NCBI GenBank assembly: GCA_030824275.1
Contig: JAVBXY010000003.1
Span: 62,001 to 126,000, forward strand
Direction of reading: 5' to 3'
Length of the DNA stretch: 64,000 nt
Source: Rhodocyclaceae bacterium
Lineage (GTDB): Bacteria; Pseudomonadota; Gammaproteobacteria; Burkholderiales; Rhodocyclaceae
A program made the position numbers and the translations under genes. Shown one piece after another: positions 34,276 to 42,803 of this stretch (positions within the stretch are counted from its first letter, which is position 1; every line of letters starts with the position of its first letter). The notes under the pieces are model-generated. The model ran no database searches, was not told the DNA's origin, and saw only the letters and a list, made by a program, of their open reading frames with translations.

Positions 34276-34884
34276 GTGTTACTAGACCTCCTCTTCGGCA
34301 GCTACCGCCAGCGCGCATTGACCCAACTCCTGTTGCATCCGGACAGCAGTTATCACGTGCGTGAGTTGGCTCGCCTGACAGGCACTACGCCGGGAACTTT
34401 GCACAAGGAGTTGGCCCGTCTGGCGCAGGCTGGTCTGTTACTGCGAGAGGCGCAGGGCAATCAGGTGCGTTATCGCGCTAACCGGGACTGCCCGGTATTC
34501 GCCGAACTGGCTGGACTGTTTCGCAAGACCAGTGGCATGGTCGGTGTCCTGGCCGAGGCCTTGCATCTGCTGGAGCCGGCGCCTGAACTGGCGCTGGTGT
34601 TCGGCTCCATTGCACGGGGTGAGGAAAACAATCACAGTGATATCGATCTGTTGCTCATTGCCGACTGCGGCTTTGGGGATGCCGTCAAGGCTCTGCACCC
34701 GGCGCAGGAGCAACTACAGCGCGAAATCAACCCGGTCATCTACAGTGCCGCCGAGTTTGCCAAACGCCTGATTGCCAAGGATGCTTTCATCGGTAACATC
34801 CTCGCCAATCCAAAACTCTTTGTCATTGGAACCGAACATGACCTTGGAAAACTTGCTGGTCATCCATCGCCTGCAAAGCTTTGA
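34276..34884 (+). CDS. Winged-helix plus minimal nucleotidyltransferase (MNT) protein
   Basis: A 202-residue protein from a GTG start. Residues 1-75 are a winged helix (HVRELARLTGTTPGTLHKELARL); residues 95-180 are a minimal nucleotidyltransferase with GSIARGEENNHSDIDLLLI, the complete GSx-RG-(x)-SDID metal motif. In MNT/HEPN pairs the MNT partner is an antitoxin that AMPylates the HEPN toxin; the added winged helix would allow autoregulation. The HEPN gene overlaps its 3' end by 47 bases. Confidence 0.85.
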   Translation: MLLDLLFGSYRQRALTQLLLHPDSSYHVRELARLTGTTPGTLHKELARLAQAGLLLREAQGNQVRYRANRDCPVFAELAGLFRKTSGMVGVLAEALHLLEPAPELALVFGSIARGEENNHSDIDLLLIADCGFGDAVKALHPAQEQLQREINPVIYSAAEFAKRLIAKDAFIGNILANPKLFVIGTEHDLGKLAGHPSPAKL

Positions 34885-35290
34885 AGCCACGCCGAGTGGG
34901 GTACAGCGTTTGCTGGCATCGGCTGAGCGCAATCTGGCGGATGCCCGTTTGTCCGAGCTTAGTGCCGACAACCGTTTCGATGCCGCCTACAAGGTCATCA
35001 TGCAGTGCGCGATGATCGGCCTGTGGGCCAAGGGTTATCGCACCGCCACCAGCCAGCCGGGCCATCACCAGACGGCGCTGCAAGTTCTGCCTAAAACGTT
35101 GGGCATTGCCTCGGATACTGTGATCATCCTGGATGCCCTGCGCAAACAACGCAATCTCAACGACTACGAAGGTGACCCCGTCACCGTTGCCGCCGTGGCC
35201 GAATGCCAGGCGCAAGCCGAGGCGCTCATTGGTCACACCCAGCAATGGCTGGCTCGCCATCGCCCGGATTTGCTTGTGCAGGATCAATAG
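34838..35290 (+). CDS. HEPN-domain protein, partner of the MNT gene
   Basis: A 150-residue helical protein. The segment ILDALRKQRNLNDYEGD near residue 110 is the HEPN signature region, but the usual R-x4-6-H has Asn where His is expected (RKQRNLN), as in other members of this C-terminal HEPN branch. The RNase activity of classical HEPN toxins is therefore doubtful. The start at 34838 is the first ATG with a family-like N terminus (MTLENLLVIHRLQS). It overlaps the MNT gene, supporting a toxin-antitoxin-like module. Confidence 0.8.
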   Translation: MTLENLLVIHRLQSFEATPSGVQRLLASAERNLADARLSELSADNRFDAAYKVIMQCAMIGLWAKGYRTATSQPGHHQTALQVLPKTLGIASDTVIILDALRKQRNLNDYEGDPVTVAAVAECQAQAEALIGHTQQWLARHRPDLLVQDQ

Positions 35291-35351
35291 CCCCACGCCT
35301 CCGGCTTTCACCGGAACGACGAACTGAACATTGTGGCGAGTCAGGTTGCTT

Positions 35352-35376
35352 GAAAAGTCGGCTCGGGCGGGACGGC
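35352..35376 (-). repeat. Dispersed 25-bp repeat, copy 8
   Basis: Minus-strand reading GCCGTCCCGCCCG then AGCCGACTTTTC, in the gap 62 bases after the HEPN gene. Confidence 0.75.
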
Positions 35377-35479
35377 GATTCTTCTGTCGCAAAGGCGACA
35401 GACGTCTTGTAAACAAATCGCAAGGCCTTGGTTTGGCAAGGCATATAGTTTTGGTACTGCTTTTGCATTGCCACTGCCC

Positions 35480-37945
35480 ATGCCCGCATCCTCTGCCATC
35501 GTTCGCGCCTACCACCAGCGCACCAAGCACCGCTTCGAGGCCTATGCGGCCGGGCCGGAGGCGCTGGATTGGGATGATCAGCCGGCGGCTTTCCGGCATT
35601 TCGAGGGGGCGTCGCAGATCGCCTTGCCCCGGCTGGGTAGCATCGCGCCCGGCAGTGCGCTGCATGCTGCGCTTCAGCAGTCCTTTGGTGAGCTAGGCGC
35701 CGCCGATCAGCCGGTATTGCCGCTGGGGTTGGATACCCTCGGTGCGTTGCTGCAACTCTCGCTGGGCATCACGGCCTGGAAATCCTTCGGCCCTGATCGC
35801 TGGGCGGTGCGGGCCAATCCGTCGAGTGGCAATCTGCATCCGACGGAGGCCTATCTGCTGGTCGGTGGCATCGTCGGGTTGGCGGATGGGCTGTATCACT
35901 ATCGGCCGGAAAATCACGCCCTCGAATTGCGCGCGGCACATGTCAGTGCGGCGGCGAAGGGGCCGCAGCTTGGCATTCTGTTGACCTCGGTGATGTGGCG
36001 CGAGGCCTGGAAGTATGGCGAGCGGGCCTTCCGTTATTGCCAGCTCGATACCGGCCATGCGGCGGCCGCCCTGCGTTACGCCGCCGCCGTGCTGGGCTGG
36101 ACGCTGGCAGAACAGAGCCAGGTCGGCAGCGCCACGCTGGCGCGGTTGGCCGGCGTGGATCGGTCGGCCGATTTTCCGTTTCGTCGACAGGCGGAGACGG
36201 AACGGGAAGAGGCGGAGATTTTGCTGAAAGTCGGCGCTGGCGGGACGGCGATTGCCCCGTGGCCGGTGGCCGGATTGCAGGCGCTGGCGGATGGGGCCAC
36301 GTGGCAGGGCGTGGCGTCGATGGTGGATCGCCATCCGATGTATCGCTGGCCGGTGATCGACGAAGTGGCGATGGCGACGCGGCATGGGGATCGCGATGCG
36401 ATCTCGTCTCCGGCTTTGCCGGCTGCGCCGCTGGCGGCCTCGCCAACCAACACGCCCGCCGTGGCGGCGCTGCTCACCAGCCGTCGCAGCGCCCAGCGCT
36501 TCGATGGCCGCCACGTCATGGGCCGTGATGCCTTCGCGGCCATGCTCGCTCGCCTGCGTCCGGTCGCCGGGCTGCCCTGGGATGCGTTCGCCGGTACGCC
36601 GCGTGCGGCGCTGGCCTTCTTCGTTCATCGCGTCGAGGGACTGACGCCGGGGCTCTATCTGCTGCCGCGTGGCGAACGCCAGTTGGCGGCTTTGCGACCC
36701 CTGCTCGCCGGGCGTTTCGCGCTGGCGCCGGTGGCCAACATCGATGGTCTGCTGCATCTCGTCGCCCTGGCGCCCATGGAGTTGCAGCGCATCGGGCGCA
36801 GCCTGCATTGCCATCAGGACATTGCCGCCAACGCTTGCTTCGCCCTCGGCATGCTCACCGAGTTCGATGCGGCGCTTGTCGAAGATAGCGACGCCTATCG
36901 TCGCCTCTACCGGGAATGCGGTCTGATCGGCCAGGTACTCTATCTGCAAGCCGAGGCCCATGGCCTGCGTGGTACGGGCATCGGTTGTTTCTTCGACGAT
37001 CCGGTGCATAGTCTGCTGGGCCTGGAGGGCAGCGGCTGGCAGACGCTCTACCACTTCACTGTTGGCCTGCCGGTGGAGGATGGCCGCATCGAAACCACGC
37101 CCGCCTACGCTGACGACACCGCCCCCGAATCCACCCCCACGGAAGCTTCCATGAACGCCGCCGAACCCGCCAAATTTCTCTGTATCTCCGCCGTCGAGGC
37201 TGCCGCGCTGTTGCGCGCCGAACCGACCGCCACCGTTTTCGACGTGCGCGATGTCGCCAGCTACCAGCGTGGCTGTATCGATGGCGCCATGCACCTCACT
37301 GAGGATCGCGTGGCGGGCTGGATACGTCGCCTGCCCAAGGAGGCGCCGGTGCTGATCTACTGCTATCGCGGCAATTCGAGCAAGACCTACGCGCAGATGT
37401 TCATCGATTTCCGCTATAGCCGCGTCTTCAGTGTCGATGGTGGTTACGAGCCGCTGGCGACCGCGCTGGCCGGCCCGGCTGCCGATGCGGTATCAGCCGG
37501 CCCTGGCAGTGAAGCGCTGGCCGCTTTTCTCGCCGATTGGGGTTTCGATGCCGCCGACCTCAACGCGCCGCGCCTGCACGGCCTGACGCCGCTGATGCGC
37601 GCGGCGCTCGACGGCAAGCGCGAACTGGTGCGCGAGCTGATCCTCCTCGGCGCGGACATCCACATCCGCAACCACGACGGCAACACGGCCCTGTGGCTGG
37701 CCTGCGTCTCGCGGGACAAGGCCCTCGTGCAGGATCTGATCGATGCCGGCATCAACCTGAACAATCGCAACGACGCCGGCGCCACGGCGCTGATGTACAC
37801 GGCGTCCAGTGACCGGCCGGAACTGCTGGCCCTGTTGCTCGATGCGGGGGCCGATCCGTCGATCACCAATTTCGACGACATGCGTGCGGTGGAACTGGTG
37901 GCTTCGGCGGCTTGCCTCAAGCTGCTGCGGCACACGGCGGTCTGA
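35480..37945 (+). CDS. Fusion: two SagB-type nitroreductase domains, rhodanese, ankyrin repeats
   Basis: An 821-residue protein. A first nitroreductase-like domain (about 85-310; FMN-site motif ANPSSGNLHPTEAYL at 112) and a second (about 325-540; SRRSAQRFDGRHVM at 331) give the duplicated arrangement of SagB/ThcOx-type dehydrogenases. Residues 558-670 are a rhodanese domain with the active-site Cys in IYCYRGNSSK. Residues 700-810 hold three ankyrin repeats (GLTPLMRAALDGK, GNTALWLACVSRD, GATALMYTASSDR). An ATG at 37151 could start the rhodanese-ankyrin part separately, but no strong ribosome site is seen. It overlaps the next gene. Reactions and substrate are unknown. Confidence 0.82.
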   Translation: MPASSAIVRAYHQRTKHRFEAYAAGPEALDWDDQPAAFRHFEGASQIALPRLGSIAPGSALHAALQQSFGELGAADQPVLPLGLDTLGALLQLSLGITAWKSFGPDRWAVRANPSSGNLHPTEAYLLVGGIVGLADGLYHYRPENHALELRAAHVSAAAKGPQLGILLTSVMWREAWKYGERAFRYCQLDTGHAAAALRYAAAVLGWTLAEQSQVGSATLARLAGVDRSADFPFRRQAETEREEAEILLKVGAGGTAIAPWPVAGLQALADGATWQGVASMVDRHPMYRWPVIDEVAMATRHGDRDAISSPALPAAPLAASPTNTPAVAALLTSRRSAQRFDGRHVMGRDAFAAMLARLRPVAGLPWDAFAGTPRAALAFFVHRVEGLTPGLYLLPRGERQLAALRPLLAGRFALAPVANIDGLLHLVALAPMELQRIGRSLHCHQDIAANACFALGMLTEFDAALVEDSDAYRRLYRECGLIGQVLYLQAEAHGLRGTGIGCFFDDPVHSLLGLEGSGWQTLYHFTVGLPVEDGRIETTPAYADDTAPESTPTEASMNAAEPAKFLCISAVEAAALLRAEPTATVFDVRDVASYQRGCIDGAMHLTEDRVAGWIRRLPKEAPVLIYCYRGNSSKTYAQMFIDFRYSRVFSVDGGYEPLATALAGPAADAVSAGPGSEALAAFLADWGFDAADLNAPRLHGLTPLMRAALDGKRELVRELILLGADIHIRNHDGNTALWLACVSRDKALVQDLIDAGINLNNRNDAGATALMYTASSDRPELLALLLDAGADPSITNFDDMRAVELVASAACLKLLRHTAV
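36225..36249 (-). repeat. Dispersed 25-bp repeat, copy 9
   Basis: Minus-strand reading GCCGTCCCGCCAG then CGCCGACTTTCA; in the nitroreductase fusion it encodes KVGAGGTA between the two catalytic domains. Confidence 0.8.
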
Positions 37946-38340
37946 TGAACGTCGATCACGTTACGCGTATCGCCCGCTGGGCCGAGGCGCATCCGCTGGC
38001 ACCTGCGCACGTGGACTGCGCGACGGCGGTGATGCTCAAGATTCTCGACGGCAAATGCAAGATGAAGGCGACGGAAAAGTTCGTCATGGCGCTGCTCTAT
38101 GGCGCCGTGAAGCAGCGTCCCGGCCTGCGCCTCGACGCTAGCTGCCATGCCCTGATCGATGAGGCCGGCGCCCATCTCGACGACGCGATGCGCCTGCGCA
38201 TCTACGAGCGGCGCGTGCTGGCCGAAACCATGATCTCGCGCCCGGTGATGAAGGCCTTCAAGGCCATGCTGCGGGAGCAGGGCCTGTTCGATGGCTTGCT
38301 GCCGGAAGCGAGCGAGGAAGGTGAAGAGGAATACGCATGA
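37945..38340 (+). CDS. Conserved-looking small protein of unknown function
   Basis: A 131-residue soluble, helical protein (MNVDHVTRIARWAEAHPLA) with one short Cys-containing segment (ILDGKCKMKATEKFVMALLYGAV) and an acidic C terminus. Its ATG shares an A with the TGA stop of the nitroreductase fusion, and its own stop overlaps the following GST start, so the three genes are tightly co-translated. I do not recognise a family. The context suggests a role with the fusion protein, but nothing more specific. Confidence 0.7.
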   Translation: MNVDHVTRIARWAEAHPLAPAHVDCATAVMLKILDGKCKMKATEKFVMALLYGAVKQRPGLRLDASCHALIDEAGAHLDDAMRLRIYERRVLAETMISRPVMKAFKAMLREQGLFDGLLPEASEEGEEEYA

Positions 38341-38966
38341 GGTTCTACATGACGCCCGGCTCCTGCTCGACGGGCATCCACATCCTGCTGGAGGAAATCG
38401 GTCTGGTCTTCGAGGTCTGGATCGTCAACCTGCTGGCCGGCGACCAGAATCAGGCGGATTACCTCGCCATCAATCCCAAGGCCACCATCCCGGCGCTGGT
38501 GCGCGATGACGGCAGCGCCCTCACCGAATTCACTGCCATCGCCTGGTGGCTGGCCCGCAGCCACCCGAAGCGCAAGCTGCTGCCGGAAGCGGCGGAGGGC
38601 GAGGCGCGGGTGCTGGAGGTGATGGGCCACGTCACCGGCACGCTACACGGGCAGGGCTTCGCGCGGATTTTCACCACCGACAAGTTCAGTCCCAACGAGG
38701 CCGATCATGAGGCCATCAGGGTGCGAGGCCGCGAAATCGTCGCGCAGGGTTTCGCCGTCGTCAATGCCTTGCTGGCCGACCGCGAGTATGTCGCGGCGGA
38801 ACATTTCACCATCGCCGACGCGGCACTGTTCTACGTCGAGTTCTGGGCCGAGCGCATAGGGCTGCCACTGCCGGAGAACTGCCGTGCCCACTACCGGCGT
38901 CTGCTTCAGCGGCCGGCGGTGCGCCAGGTGTTGATGGAAGAAGGCTACGCATCGGCGTTGGCGTGA
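38337..38966 (+). CDS. Glutathione S-transferase
   Basis: A 209-residue glutathione transferase: MRFYMTPGSCSTGIHILLEE at the N terminus (beta-class-like Ser/Cys region), NPKATIPALVRDDGSALTEF with the cis-Pro and glutathione-binding Glu, and the C-terminal FTIADAALFYVEFWA. It overlaps the preceding small gene by four bases and ends a three-gene unit with the nitroreductase fusion. Glutathione chemistry alongside a rhodanese domain could point to sulfur or electrophile metabolism; this is inference. Confidence 0.9.
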   Translation: MRFYMTPGSCSTGIHILLEEIGLVFEVWIVNLLAGDQNQADYLAINPKATIPALVRDDGSALTEFTAIAWWLARSHPKRKLLPEAAEGEARVLEVMGHVTGTLHGQGFARIFTTDKFSPNEADHEAIRVRGREIVAQGFAVVNALLADREYVAAEHFTIADAALFYVEFWAERIGLPLPENCRAHYRRLLQRPAVRQVLMEEGYASALA

Positions 38967-39230
38967 GGCGCATGGACTGGGGGTGGTCAGGCATCCCGTC
39001 GTTTCAATTTTCAACATCTCTCCGCCCCAGTACGTCTATTGCCCCGGCGGCTGCATTGCGCCCAGAGAAATTCCTTGCTGAAGTGATCTGAGTAGTCCTA
39101 CCATAGGCATAGTTCGGGCATGGTTACTCCGGGGCGAGCTCCGGTTGACACGAGCATGCTTATGAACGTCTTTTCGGCAGATATCTGGCGACAAATGAAT
39201 CAAGTGAATCACGTGAGTCAAATGTATCGA

Positions 39231-40001
39231 ATGAACCTATGGTGCAGGATCGGACAACTGATTTTCCTGGTCGGTTTGTTGGGACAGGTCTTCACCGTGC
39301 AGGCACAGGCACCGGCCACCCCTCGGCGGACTTTCGTCCTTGCCGCCGATGCCGATCCGAGCCTTATTTCTTTCCAGTGGGCGCGGCTGATCAACGAGGA
39401 AGCCTTCCGGCGCATGGGGTTTGCCGTCGAGATTATCAACATTCCGCTGGCGCGACGAAATGCGCTACTCCAGGCGGATACCATCGATGGCGAATTGTCG
39501 CGGACCCGTGCCTACGCCGATACCCATCCGGAGCTGGTAAGAGTCGAGGAATCGGTGATGGATTACACTTTTTCGATATTTACCGCCCGGCCCGGATTGC
39601 AAGCACGTGCGCTTGATGGTCTGCCTCCCGGCCTCCAGGTTGAGTACCGGCGCGGCATACTGGTCTGCGAGAACGCACTGAAGAAGTCGATTCCATCCGA
39701 GCGCCTGTCCAATGTCGCCAATTCCGAGCAAGGGGTCAGGAAACTGCTGGCCGGGCGCACCGACGTATATTGCGATATCGATACCTTCGTCGATCAGGTG
39801 CGCCGCTCGGGGGATGTGCCGGATGCCGGCAAGTTGCGTAAATTGTTCGATATCGCTTCGGTGCCGGCCTATCCCTATTTGTTCCGGAAGCATGCCGAGC
39901 TGGCGCCACGCATGGCGGCGATCCTGAAGCAGATGAAAGCCGAGGGATTGATGGATGCTTACCGGCGACAAGCGGAACGTGAGGCGGGGGCAGGGAAATA
40001 G
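39231..40001 (+). CDS. Periplasmic solute-binding protein, SBP family 3-like (first of a tandem pair)
   Basis: About 256 residues from ATG 39231, chosen because it begins a good signal peptide (GQLIFLVGLLGQVFTVQA); in-frame ATGs at 39162, 39195 and 39222 are possible and no ribosome site decides. The mature protein has type II periplasmic-binding features (WARLINEEAFRRMGFAVEI, ELSRTRAYADTHPELVRVEESV, GVRKLLAGRTDVYCDID). It shares order and motifs with the next gene, so they are tandem paralogues. Such proteins without a permease often serve as sensor inputs for neighbouring kinases. Confidence 0.8.
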   Translation: MNLWCRIGQLIFLVGLLGQVFTVQAQAPATPRRTFVLAADADPSLISFQWARLINEEAFRRMGFAVEIINIPLARRNALLQADTIDGELSRTRAYADTHPELVRVEESVMDYTFSIFTARPGLQARALDGLPPGLQVEYRRGILVCENALKKSIPSERLSNVANSEQGVRKLLAGRTDVYCDIDTFVDQVRRSGDVPDAGKLRKLFDIASVPAYPYLFRKHAELAPRMAAILKQMKAEGLMDAYRRQAEREAGAGK

Positions 40002-40027
40002 TCCATCTGTCAGGAGAGGAAACGACC

Positions 40028-40873
40028 ATGACATTCCATGCGAAACGCACCCTGTGGGCTCAACGCGGAGTCGATCACGATCGGCGGGCTTCCGCGCGCT
40101 GGCGGCCGCTGTGGCGGTGGCTGGCGGTAGCCGCTTTGCTGCTTCCGGTGGCACCGGCGTTCAGCCAGTCCCCTTCAGAGGCAAAGCCCTTCATCGTGAC
40201 AGCCGGTGGGGAAGCCACCACCTGGGGTAGCCGACTGGGTCTGCTGATCTATACCGAAGCCTTCCGGCGGCTGGGAATGCCTTTCCGCATGGAGCACTAC
40301 ACGCTGGCGCGTGGTGCCGTCATGGTGGAGCAGGGCTTGGCCGATGCCGAGCTTTCCCGTGTGTACGACTATGGCGCGGACAAGCCCTTTCTGGTGCGGG
40401 TGGAAGAGTCCATCGTCGATCTGGGCTTTTCACTGTATGCGGCGAATCCAGCATTGGCCGTGGAGCAGCTTGACGATCTGCGCACTGCCAAGCATCAGAT
40501 CGAGTACCGTCGCGGCTTGTTGCTGTGCGAGACCACCTTGAAGGCACTGGTGCCCGCCGAGCGACTTTCCGATGTGCCAACGCGGGAGCAGGGCTTGAAG
40601 AAACTCCTGGCCGGGCGCACCGATCTGTATTGCGAGATCGATGTCTATGTGCAGCAGGAACTTCACTCACCCGAGTTCAAGAGTCTTGCCAATGTTGCCA
40701 ATGTGCGCAAGGTGATCAGTCTGGGCAAGGTCGTGCCGACCTATCCCTATCTGAACAGGAAGCATGCCGATCTGGCGCCGCGCCTGGCGGCGGTCCTGAA
40801 GCAGATGAAAGCGGAGGGACTGATGGAGAGCTATCAACGACAAGTCGAGCGTGAACTTGGATGGCGAAAGTGA
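40028..40873 (+). CDS. Periplasmic solute-binding protein, SBP family 3-like (second of the pair)
   Basis: A 281-residue protein with a long basic n-region and signal peptide ending VAPAFSQ. It parallels the preceding gene along its length (LLIYTEAFRRLGMPFRMEHY, ELSRVYDYGADKPFLVRVEES, GLKKLLAGRTDLYCEIDVYV, YPYLNRKHADLAPRLAAVLKQMKAEGLM). AGGAGAGGAAA precedes the ATG. It is followed 29 bases later by a membrane histidine kinase, suggesting it delivers a ligand signal to that kinase. No ABC permease is nearby. Confidence 0.85.
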   Translation: MTFHAKRTLWAQRGVDHDRRASARWRPLWRWLAVAALLLPVAPAFSQSPSEAKPFIVTAGGEATTWGSRLGLLIYTEAFRRLGMPFRMEHYTLARGAVMVEQGLADAELSRVYDYGADKPFLVRVEESIVDLGFSLYAANPALAVEQLDDLRTAKHQIEYRRGLLLCETTLKALVPAERLSDVPTREQGLKKLLAGRTDLYCEIDVYVQQELHSPEFKSLANVANVRKVISLGKVVPTYPYLNRKHADLAPRLAAVLKQMKAEGLMESYQRQVERELGWRK

Positions 40874-40902
40874 TCACCTTGACTGTTTGCTTCAACTGAC
40901 AC

Positions 40903-42327
40903 ATGGCATTACTGCATCGAATGCTTTTCGGCGAGCGGAACCAGGTCGGCCGCCGCCTGATCGTCCTCATCCTCGCCTTCAGCTCCGTGATCACGCTGGT
41001 GGTTTCGGTGGTGCAACTGGCCTTTGAGTATCGAGGCTTGCGCAATGCCATGGAGCGGGAACTTGATGGCATCGCCATCTACGTGCCGACCATCGCCGGC
41101 AGCGTGTGGGACTTCGACGAGAAGCAGATCCAGCGGGCGATCAATGCCCTGATCCTGTTGCCGGACCTGGTCGAGGTCCGCGTGATCGCGACGGATACCT
41201 CGAAGCAATGGGTGGCCAGCAAGGCGCTGACGCTGAACACGGTGACCCGGCGCTATCCCCTGCGTTACGAAAGCCGTGGCGAGGAAACGGACATCGGCGT
41301 ACTGGAGGTGGTTGGCAGCCTCGATGGCATCTATCGCCAGGTGCTCAACAGCGCGCTCAATATTCTGCTCAGCAACGCCGTCAAGACCTTGCTCGTGGCC
41401 CTGTTCATGGTGGTTCTGATCCGACGTCTTGTGACCACGCGTCTTGAGGCCATGGCCAGCAAGGTTCATGCGCTGGCTCCCAGCATGATGCCGTTGCGCC
41501 AGGTAGTGGAAACCCATCCCCAGCCCATGCCGGAAGGGCTGGACGAGCTGGACGCCGTGCAATGGACGCTGGATCGGACCGCCGAAGACCTCGGTGCCGC
41601 CGTCAAGGCGCTGGATGGGTTGAATCAGGATCTGGAGACGCGCATCCTGGAGCGAACCAAGGAACTGGAATCCTTCAGCTATTCCGTTTCCCATGATCTG
41701 CGGACGCCCCTGCGCGCCATCGATGGATTCTCCAAGATATTGATCGAGGACTACGGGGATAAGCTGGACCAGGAAGGCACGCGTTTGTTGACCGTAGTGC
41801 GCACGAATACCAACCGCATGGCGCAACTGATCGACGACATCCTTCAGTTTTCGCGCATGGGCCGGCAGGATTTGTCCTTGGTGCCGGTGGATATGACGCA
41901 TCTGGTGCGCGCGGTGTTCGCCGAATTGCAGCCGACCTGTACCGGGCGCGATGTGCGCCTGGAAGTCGGCCCCCTCCCTCCGACCCTGGCGGATGCTGCT
42001 CTGATACGCCAGGTGCTGGTGAATTTGCTGACCAACGCCATCAAGTTCACCCAGCCTCGCGATGTGGCCAAAATCGAGATGACCGGGTCGGTGGACGGCG
42101 CATACAACGTATTCTGCGTGCGCGACAATGGGGTCGGCTTCGATATGCGCTACGTGGACAAGTTGTTCGGCGTATTCGAGCGTCTGCACGGCAACCACGA
42201 GTTCGAGGGCACGGGCATCGGTCTGGCGATAGTACGGCAGATCGTTGTCCGCCATGGCGGAAAAGCCTGGGCAGAGGGTAAACTGGGCGAAGGGGCAGCC
42301 TTCCATTTCACGCTGCCGCATGCTTGA
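40903..42327 (+). CDS. Membrane sensor histidine kinase
   Basis: A 474-residue kinase with membrane helices at about 18-40 and 155-175 around a periplasmic domain of about 110 residues ([21 protein letters not shown]). A coiled linker leads to HisKA with [15 protein letters not shown] and a HATPase domain with [25 protein letters not shown], typical of the bacteriophytochrome-like class whose partners are single-domain receivers. The next gene is exactly such a receiver. The periplasmic domain may contact the two binding proteins encoded just upstream. Confidence 0.9.
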   Translation: MALLHRMLFGERNQVGRRLIVLILAFSSVITLVVSVVQLAFEYRGLRNAMERELDGIAIYVPTIAGSVWDFDEKQIQRAINALILLPDLVEVRVIATDTSKQWVASKALTLNTVTRRYPLRYESRGEETDIGVLEVVGSLDGIYRQVLNSALNILLSNAVKTLLVALFMVVLIRRLVTTRLEAMASKVHALAPSMMPLRQVVETHPQPMPEGLDELDAVQWTLDRTAEDLGAAVKALDGLNQDLETRILERTKELESFSYSVSHDLRTPLRAIDGFSKILIEDYGDKLDQEGTRLLTVVRTNTNRMAQLIDDILQFSRMGRQDLSLVPVDMTHLVRAVFAELQPTCTGRDVRLEVGPLPPTLADAALIRQVLVNLLTNAIKFTQPRDVAKIEMTGSVDGAYNVFCVRDNGVGFDMRYVDKLFGVFERLHGNHEFEGTGIGLAIVRQIVVRHGGKAWAEGKLGEGAAFHFTLPHA

Positions 42328-42337
42328 GGAAAATGCG

Positions 42338-42787
42338 ATGACTGGAAGCACGACGAACATGGTTGAAGTTCTTCTGGTGGAAGATGCGCCGGAGGATGCG
42401 GAACTGACCATGCGCACTCTTAAGAAACACAATCTGGCGAACAACCTGATGTGGGTGAAGGATGGTGCCGAGGCTGTCGATTTCCTCTTTGGCACCGGCG
42501 AGAATGCCGGCCCCCCTGCCTGCGTGCCTCGGGTCATCCTGCTGGATTTGCACCTGCCCAAGCTGGACGGGCTGGAGGTATTGCGGCGGCTGAAGGCCGA
42601 TCCGGTGACCCGGCAGATCCCCGTGGTGGTATTGACCTCGTCCACCGAGGAGAGCGACATGCGCGAGTGTTACGCACTCGGCGTCAATAGCTTCGTCAGC
42701 AAACCGGTGGAGTTCGATGCGTTCATGAAAGTGGTTGGCAAGCTGGGCTTCTACTGGCTGCTGGTCAATAAGCTGCCCGGCCAGTAA
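42338..42787 (+). CDS. Single-domain response regulator (Rcp1/CheY-like)
   Basis: A 149-residue stand-alone receiver: [17 protein letters not shown], phospho-acceptor in [20 protein letters not shown], conserved Thr in VVLTSSTEE and Lys in [13 protein letters not shown]. There is no output domain, so it passes the phosphate on or acts by protein binding. The start at 42338 has TGAGGAAA before it. It lies 10 bases after its kinase and 16 bases before a receiver-PAS-GGDEF-EAL gene. Confidence 0.9.
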   Translation: MTGSTTNMVEVLLVEDAPEDAELTMRTLKKHNLANNLMWVKDGAEAVDFLFGTGENAGPPACVPRVILLDLHLPKLDGLEVLRRLKADPVTRQIPVVVLTSSTEESDMRECYALGVNSFVSKPVEFDAFMKVVGKLGFYWLLVNKLPGQ

Positions 42788-42803
42788 GGCATCCCGTCCC
42801 GCC

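Noticed and set aside
34276..35290. Reading the pair as a plain transcriptional regulator plus hypothetical gene
   Set aside because: The intact GSx-RG...SDID nucleotidyltransferase motif and the overlapping HEPN-like gene identify an MNT/HEPN module.
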